Below are positions 8,119 to 11,896 of a stretch of DNA of 11,896 nucleotides, piece after piece. The DNA comes from Piscirickettsiaceae bacterium (GTDB lineage: Bacteria; Pseudomonadota; Gammaproteobacteria; Nitrosococcales; Methylophagaceae). How positions within the stretch are numbered: the stretch's first letter is position 1; the number at the start of each line of letters is the position of its first letter. Under the pieces are notes generated by a model. It was not told where the DNA came from. It did no database searches and saw only the letters and a list, made by a program, of their open reading frames with translations. The DNA lies in NCBI GenBank assembly GCA_018646825.1, contig JABGUA010000170.1, positions 1 to 11,896 of the forward strand, read 5' to 3'. Both the position numbers and the translations under genes were made by a program.

Positions 8119-8232
8119 TGCGTTGCCGGCAGGACAGCCAGTGAGGTGCTTCTACCTTGTATAGAGATGGAGGTGTTCAAACTCAGACTTTATATCGACC
8201 GTTGTCTGTTGTTGATTTTAAAAGTAGCTCGT
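8119..8232. other. short convergent intergenic spacer, nothing recognised
   Basis: This 114-bp stretch separates the transporter stop from the end of the convergent DUF5610 gene. I looked for a stem followed by a T-run on either strand and found none that is convincing, so transcription termination of the efflux operon is unexplained here. Confidence 0.5.
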
Positions 8233-8847
8233 TTATACGCTAGCTTGTTCTTCAGTTACGGGCTCAGGCTCTGCTTGATTAAAATTTGCTACAAAGACCG
8301 ATAGTCCTTCTAGTACCAAGTCATAAGTTGAGTCGATATTAGTGGCAATATCACCTTCCAATACACTTAAACTATCAAGGACGTCGCGGGCTTCTGAAAA
8401 ACCTTGCTCAATACCCCCTCGAATCACATCGATAAAGGCAGTGAGTGCTAGTTCTTGGTCAAGATCAGGATTGGCCTCTTGGCATGCACCAAAGAAGGCG
8501 GTGCTGAGAGAAACAATACGGTCTGCTGTTGCTCCTGGGCTGACATCTAAACCAGAGTCATAGGTGTTTTGAATGGCATTATCACCTAGCGTTTATTGGA
8601 GTGCTTCATTAATGCCTTCGATAGCTGTTTTGAGTACCAAGGCTTGCGGGTTATTGCCGGCATTGACGGTCACTTCCGGTGCTGATTCTAATAATTTGGC
8701 ATTGAGTCTTAATTCAGCTTTAGCCGCATTTTTAGCGTGGGCTAGTTCTGCAACTTGCGGTCCTATGGGGCCATTTTCTTTTTTGTCATCTGCTTTAGCC
8801 AGTGCGCTGACATCTTGACTAAAGGTGTTTGATGATTGAATTTCCAT
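8233..8847 (-). pseudogene. DUF5610-family protein gene interrupted by an in-frame TAA at codon 85
   Basis: Two open segments in the same minus-strand frame, 8847-8596 (84 codons) and 8592-8236 (119 codons), are split only by a TAA at 8595-8593. Read through, the product is about 204 residues. The first part is charged and Ala-rich, ending AIEGINEALQ. The second part continues as LGDNAIQNTYDSGLDVSPGA, then ATADRIVSLSTAFFGA and VIRGGIEQGFSEARDVLD. That continuous pattern fits the DUF5610 domain family, whose function is unknown. The ATG at 8847 has GGAG 6 nt upstream and a plausible promoter behind that. No signal peptide or membrane segment is visible. The downstream half has no other lesion and no obvious restart codon with a ribosome site. 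This is therefore a recent nonsense mutation, a sequence error, or, least likely, a readthrough gene. Confidence 0.82.
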
Positions 8848-8873
8848 GGAGAACTCCGACGAGTTAGCGTATC

Positions 8874-8903
8874 TATATACTAATTAATCGGCATTAAAAG
8901 CAA
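8874..8903 (-). promoter_or_regulatory. candidate sigma-70 promoter for the DUF5610 gene
   Basis: On the minus strand TTGCTT (8903-8898) is followed after 18 bp by TATATA (8879-8874), about 27 bp upstream of the ATG at 8847. It points away from the promoter at 8922-8949, making a divergent arrangement. Confidence 0.4.
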
Positions 8904-8921
8904 TAACTTAAATCTTGTTTG

Positions 8922-8949
8922 TTGACCGTCTGTCGAGCCTTGATAATAT
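8922..8949 (+). promoter_or_regulatory. candidate extended -10 promoter for the DUF1971 remnant
   Basis: TTGACC (8922-8927) is followed after 16 bp by TAATAT (8944-8949), with TG one base upstream of the hexamer (8941-8942) giving an extended -10. The start of the broken DUF1971 frame lies about 35 bp downstream. Confidence 0.45.
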
Positions 8950-8982
8950 TAATGACCTTGCTTATCTTTAGATTATGGAAAT

Positions 8983-9285
8983 ATGAAAATGAAGACATTA
9001 CCGGACAACGTGACTGCATATAAGAAGACACCAGTATTCGATGAAACTATTATTCCTAAGGGATTATTGAAGTCACATCAAACGAAAGCGGGTGTTTGGG
9101 GGAAATTGTTGTTTTAGAAGGCCAGCTAAAATATACGATGGCGGAGCCTGAGATAGAGATAATCAGACTAAATCATGCTACCTATCGCGTCGTGGAGCCA
9201 AAGAAGTTCCATGAAGTAGAACCAAATAGGTAAAATAGGCAAAGTCAGGTTTTATGTCGAATTCTACCGAAAAAGAAACAAATGA
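8983..9285 (+). pseudogene. DUF1971 (TehB N-terminal-like cupin) gene broken by two compensating frameshifts
   Basis: The first segment (8983-9117) reads MKTLPDNVTAYKKTPVFDET, then IPKGLLKSHQTKAGVWGK, and stops prematurely. Shifted by one base at the A-run 9103-9105 (one A fewer than expected), the frame continues as IVVLEGQLKYTM to FHEVEPN and stops at 9231-9233. One extra A near 9224-9226 restores the original frame, which ends GKVRFYVEFYRKRNK with TGA at 9283-9285. The three pieces together reproduce a DUF1971 domain, a small cupin-like fold found alone (YeaR-type proteins) or at the N-terminus of TehB-type tellurite-resistance methyltransferases. No methyltransferase domain follows, so it was a stand-alone protein of about 100 residues. 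The true start may be the second ATG at 8989. It is inactive as written unless the frameshifts are errors. Confidence 0.8.
9226..9243 (+). repeat. 9-bp tandem duplication inside the DUF1971 remnant
   Basis: ATAGGTAAA (9226-9234) is followed directly by ATAGGCAAA (9235-9243), one mismatch apart. In the final frame they encode I-G-K twice where family members would need it once (EVEP-IGK-VRF). The copy lies at the second frameshift, so the two events are probably linked. Confidence 0.6.
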
Positions 9286-9308
9286 ATAGGGCTTGATGCA
9301 TTTCACCC

Positions 9309-9336
9309 CTTGAACTTTTAAACCTCGCCCCCATTT
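9309..9336 (+). promoter_or_regulatory. sigma-32 (heat-shock) promoter of htpG
   Basis: CTTGAAC (9309-9315) and CCCCATTT (9329-9336) match the RpoH consensus CTTGAAA / CCCCAT-T. The gap between the CTTGAA and CCCCAT cores is 14 bp, within the usual range. It sits about 45-70 bp upstream of the htpG ATG, and htpG is a classic RpoH regulon member, so the site and its target agree. Confidence 0.85.
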
Positions 9337-9378
9337 GTTGACTTTAAGATAAACAAAGCCGATGGAGGCAGTATTTCA

Positions 9379-11289
9379 ATGACCGTTGTAGCAGAAAAAG
9401 AAACCCTGGGTTTTCAGACTGAAGTCACCCAATTATTGGATCTGATGATTCATTCGCTCTATAGCAATAAAGAAATCTTTATGCGTGAGTTGATTTCTAA
9501 TGCGTCAGATGCGTCGGACAAATTGCGTTTTGATGCATTGTCTAATGATGGTTTGTATGAAGGTGATGCCGAGCTGAAAATCAGCGTGTCCTTTGATAAG
9601 GATGCCAAGACGATTACGATTACTGACAATGGTATTGGTATGAATCGCGAAGAAGTCATTGCGAACATTGGTACGATTGCGAATTCAGGTACTAAAAAAT
9701 TCTTCGATAAGATGACGGGCGATCAATCAAAAGATTCACAGTTGATTGGCCAATTCGGTGTTGGTTTTTATTCTTCGTTTATTGTTGCTGATAAAGTCAC
9801 ATTAAGAACACGTCGCGCTGGTGATGATGCTGATGCAGGTGTTGAATGGACATCAGAAGGTAAAGGCGAGTTTACGATTGAAACAATTGAAAAAGCGGCG
9901 CGTGGTACTGAAGTTACTTTGCATTTGCGTGATGACCAAGATGAGTTCTTAAACAGTTGGCGTTTACGTAACTGCATTACAAAATATTCTGATCATATTG
10001 ATTTACCGATCATAATGAAAAAAGACCCTGTGCCTGATGAAGATGGCAAGATAGATGAAACCGCTGAGCTTGAAGACGAAACAGTTTATAAAGCAACGGC
10101 GTTGTGGACACAATCTAAGGGCGACATTAGTGAAGATGAATATAAAGAATTTTATAAGCAAATCTCGCATGATTACCAAGATCCATTAAGCTGGAGCCAC
10201 AATAAAGTTGAAGGTAAGACTGAATACACGTCGTTACTTTATATTCCTTCAACAGCCCCATTTGATTTATGGGATCGTGAACGTACACAAGGTTTAAAAC
10301 TGTATGTGAAACGTGTTTTCATTATGGAAGATGCTGACCAATTAATGCCGCGTTATTTACGGTTTATTCGTGGTGTGATTGATACCAATGATTTGCCGTT
10401 GAATGTGTCACGTGAAATCCTACAAGGCAGCAAAATAATTGACAGCATTCGTGCTGCTTCAGTGAAAAAAGTGCTGAGTGAATTGGCGAAGATGCAGAAG
10501 AATGACGCAGAAAAATATGCGACATTCTGGAAAGAATTCGGTCAAGTCATTAAAGAAGGCCCAGGCGAAGATTTTGCCAATAAAGAAGCTTTGGCTAAAT
10601 TGATGTTGTTCTCAACGACTGAGACGGGTAGTGAAGAGCAAACGGTGACGTTAGCAGACTATGTCGCTCGTATGAAAGGCAAGCAAGACAAGATTTACTA
10701 CATCACAGCAGAAAGCTTTGCAGCGGCTAAAAATAGCCCGCATCTTGAAGTCTTCCGTAAGAAAGGCATTGAGGTTTTATTGTTCGCAGATCGTGTTGAT
10801 GAGTGGTTAACGAACTCATTGACTGAATTTGATGGAAAGTCATTACAATCTGTTGCGAAAGGTGATCTTGATCTTGGCGAATTAGCTGATGAAGAAGAGA
10901 AGAAAGCACAGGAAGAGACTGATAAGAACTTTGCTGATTTAGTCGAACGCGTTAAAACAAACTTGGGTGATAAAGTAAAAGATGTGCGTATTACACATCG
11001 TTTGACTGATTCTCCAGCCTGTTTAGTGGTTGATGATATGGATATGAGTGCTAATCTTGAGCGTATGTTAAAAGCAGCGGGTCAAGAAGTGGGTGGTACG
11101 AAGCCGATTTTTGAAATCAACCCAGAACATCCAATGGTTGTTCGGTTGAAAGATGAGTCTGATGATGCGCGTTTTGGTGATTGGTCTTCTATTTTGTTTG
11201 ACCAAGCTTTGTTAGCTGAAGGCGGTCAGTTGGAAGATCCAGCCAGCTATGTGAAACGTTTAAATACCTTATTATTATCAGTTGCATAA
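9379..11289 (+). CDS. htpG: molecular chaperone HtpG (bacterial Hsp90)
   Basis: The 636-residue protein is a full-length bacterial Hsp90 (E. coli HtpG is 624). The GHKL ATP-binding domain is intact: RELISNASDASDKLR with E37, N41 and D45, the DNGIGM motif at 83-88, GTIANSGTKKF at 98-108 and GQFGVGFYSSF at 124-134. The middle domain carries LPLNVSREILQ with the ATPase-activating Arg at about 345. The C-terminal dimerisation region has RMLKAAGQE and INPEHPM. The protein is a cytosolic ATP-dependent chaperone homodimer that remodels client proteins under stress. The ATG at 9379 has GGAGG 10 nt upstream, slightly far but clear, and a heat-shock promoter before it. A strong terminator follows the gene, with hslO beyond it, so heat and oxidative protein-folding functions are neighbours here. 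Confidence 0.98.
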   Translation: MTVVAEKETLGFQTEVTQLLDLMIHSLYSNKEIFMRELISNASDASDKLRFDALSNDGLYEGDAELKISVSFDKDAKTITITDNGIGMNREEVIANIGTIANSGTKKFFDKMTGDQSKDSQLIGQFGVGFYSSFIVADKVTLRTRRAGDDADAGVEWTSEGKGEFTIETIEKAARGTEVTLHLRDDQDEFLNSWRLRNCITKYSDHIDLPIIMKKDPVPDEDGKIDETAELEDETVYKATALWTQSKGDISEDEYKEFYKQISHDYQDPLSWSHNKVEGKTEYTSLLYIPSTAPFDLWDRERTQGLKLYVKRVFIMEDADQLMPRYLRFIRGVIDTNDLPLNVSREILQGSKIIDSIRAASVKKVLSELAKMQKNDAEKYATFWKEFGQVIKEGPGEDFANKEALAKLMLFSTTETGSEEQTVTLADYVARMKGKQDKIYYITAESFAAAKNSPHLEVFRKKGIEVLLFADRVDEWLTNSLTEFDGKSLQSVAKGDLDLGELADEEEKKAQEETDKNFADLVERVKTNLGDKVKDVRITHRLTDSPACLVVDDMDMSANLERMLKAAGQEVGGTKPIFEINPEHPMVVRLKDESDDARFGDWSSILFDQALLAEGGQLEDPASYVKRLNTLLLSVA

Positions 11290-11318
11290 TGAGGTAGTAA
11301 TCGATTAAATAGAAACGA

Positions 11319-11332
11319 GCTGTTAGAACAGC
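11319..11332 (+). other. small inverted repeat downstream of htpG
   Basis: GCTGT and ACAGC flank a TAGA loop. A T-run follows only after eight further bases (from 11341), which is too far for a good intrinsic terminator. It may be a weak RNA hairpin in the htpG 3' untranslated region. Confidence 0.25.
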
Positions 11333-11357
11333 ACGGCATCTTTTTATGCGTTAATGT

Positions 11358-11394
11358 AAAATGCTGGACATAGATTATGTCCAGCATTTTTTTT
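11358..11394 (+). terminator. strong intrinsic terminator after htpG
   Basis: A perfect 12-bp stem, ATGCTGGACATA (11361-11372) with TATGTCCAGCAT (11376-11387), closes on a 3-nt loop. AAA before it can pair with the start of the eight-T run (11387-11394). This is textbook Rho-independent termination of htpG. The run ends immediately before the hslO ribosome site GGAAG. Confidence 0.92.
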
Positions 11395-11403
11395 GGAAGA
11401 TGA

Positions 11404-11896
11404 ATGAAAGAAAGTAACGATAGCCCATCATTTCAATCTGATAGTTTGCAGCGTTTTATTTTTGATAATGCGGCGATTAGAGGTGAGTGGGTCCATTTGC
11501 ATGACACATGGCAAGCAGTGACGTCACGTCGTCGTTATCCTAAGGTATTACAAACCCTATTAGGTGAAATGATGTCAGCAGCGGCTTTGTTGGCAGCAAC
11601 CGTTAAAATTGACGAACGTTTGGTACTACAAATTAAATCATCCGGTCCCGTCAAAGTCATGATGGTTGAGTGCACAAGTGATGATACTTTACGTGCTTTC
11701 GCCCAATGGGACGAAGATGTGACTTTGGCTGATGAGTCGACATTAGTCGATTTAACGGGTGAAGGCACCTTGGCGATTACTATTGAAGTCAATGGTGCGA
11801 CGCAACCTTATCAAGGCATTATTGCTCTAGATGGTAGTTCGATATCTGGGTTGTTAGAGACCTATTTCAGACAATCTGAGCAGTTGGAAACACGCG
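11404..11896 (+). CDS. hslO: Hsp33 redox-regulated chaperone HslO (N-terminal part, cut by window edge)
   Basis: The frame is open from ATG 11404 to the right edge (164 full codons of a protein that is usually about 290). The N-terminal Hsp33 domain is clear: LQRFIFDNAAIRGEWVHL, then YPKVLQTLLGEMMSAAALLA (about 47-66), KSSGPVKVMMVE and LTGEGTLAITIE. In the family the C-terminal domain binds zinc through CxC and CxxC cysteines; that domain lies outside the window. The protein is a cytosolic holdase switched on by oxidation and unfolding. The start is set by GGAAG at 11395-11399. An ATG at 11400 is out of frame and ends after five codons. Only 114 bp separate it from htpG, most of them taken by the terminator, so how hslO is transcribed is unclear. 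Confidence 0.95.
   Translation, partial: MKESNDSPSFQSDSLQRFIFDNAAIRGEWVHLHDTWQAVTSRRRYPKVLQTLLGEMMSAAALLAATVKIDERLVLQIKSSGPVKVMMVECTSDDTLRAFAQWDEDVTLADESTLVDLTGEGTLAITIEVNGATQPYQGIIALDGSSISGLLETYFRQSEQLETR

Noticed and set aside
8119..8232. A bidirectional terminator between the transporter and DUF5610 genes
   Set aside because: No stem with an adjoining T-run could be found on either strand, only 4-5 bp arms.
8983..9285. Programmed ribosomal frameshifting in the DUF1971 gene
   Set aside because: Two opposite shifts without a classic slippery heptamer or downstream structure would be needed; indels in A-runs explain it more simply.
11400..11417. ATG at 11400 as the hslO start
   Set aside because: That frame ends after five codons; the Hsp33 frame begins at 11404.

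Overview
The window reads as a piece of a Gammaproteobacterial chromosome of moderate-to-low GC. This rests on the HtpG and Hsp33 (HslO) proteins, the HAE1-type RND pump, a DUF5610 protein and a sigma-32-type promoter. The lineage below class cannot be fixed from sequence alone. A marine Thiotrichales-type genome (Methylophaga or Cycloclasticus relatives) is only a guess.

Layout. (1) 1-3414, minus strand: a two-gene operon for a large cytoplasmic molybdopterin/[4Fe-4S] oxidoreductase and, 2 bp downstream, an FAD/NAD(P) reductase carrying a C-terminal dicluster ferredoxin domain, which runs off the left edge. Together they look like a soluble redox pair that moves electrons between NAD(P)(H) and a molybdenum active site; the substrate is unknown. 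(2) 3415-3790: a divergent intergenic region with several short palindromes and candidate promoters. (3) 3791-8118, plus strand: a periplasmic adaptor and an inner-membrane HAE1 RND transporter, a drug-efflux pair with no outer-membrane channel gene beside it. (4) 8233-9285: two divergently oriented, both damaged, small genes. One is a DUF5610 gene (minus) cut by a single in-frame TAA. The other is a DUF1971/TehB-N-like gene (plus) with two mutually compensating one-base frameshifts and a 9-bp tandem duplication. Both keep plausible promoters. (5) 9309-11896, plus strand: the chaperone gene htpG behind a near-consensus heat-shock (sigma-32) promoter, a strong hairpin terminator, and the start of hslO (redox chaperone Hsp33), cut by the right edge.

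The operon pairs and the htpG-hslO chaperone neighbourhood are functionally coherent, while the middle section looks like local gene decay or, less interestingly, sequence error. I see no mobile element, CRISPR array, tRNA or rRNA. The least characterised part is the molybdoenzyme/reductase pair, whose reductase has an altered first ferredoxin motif.
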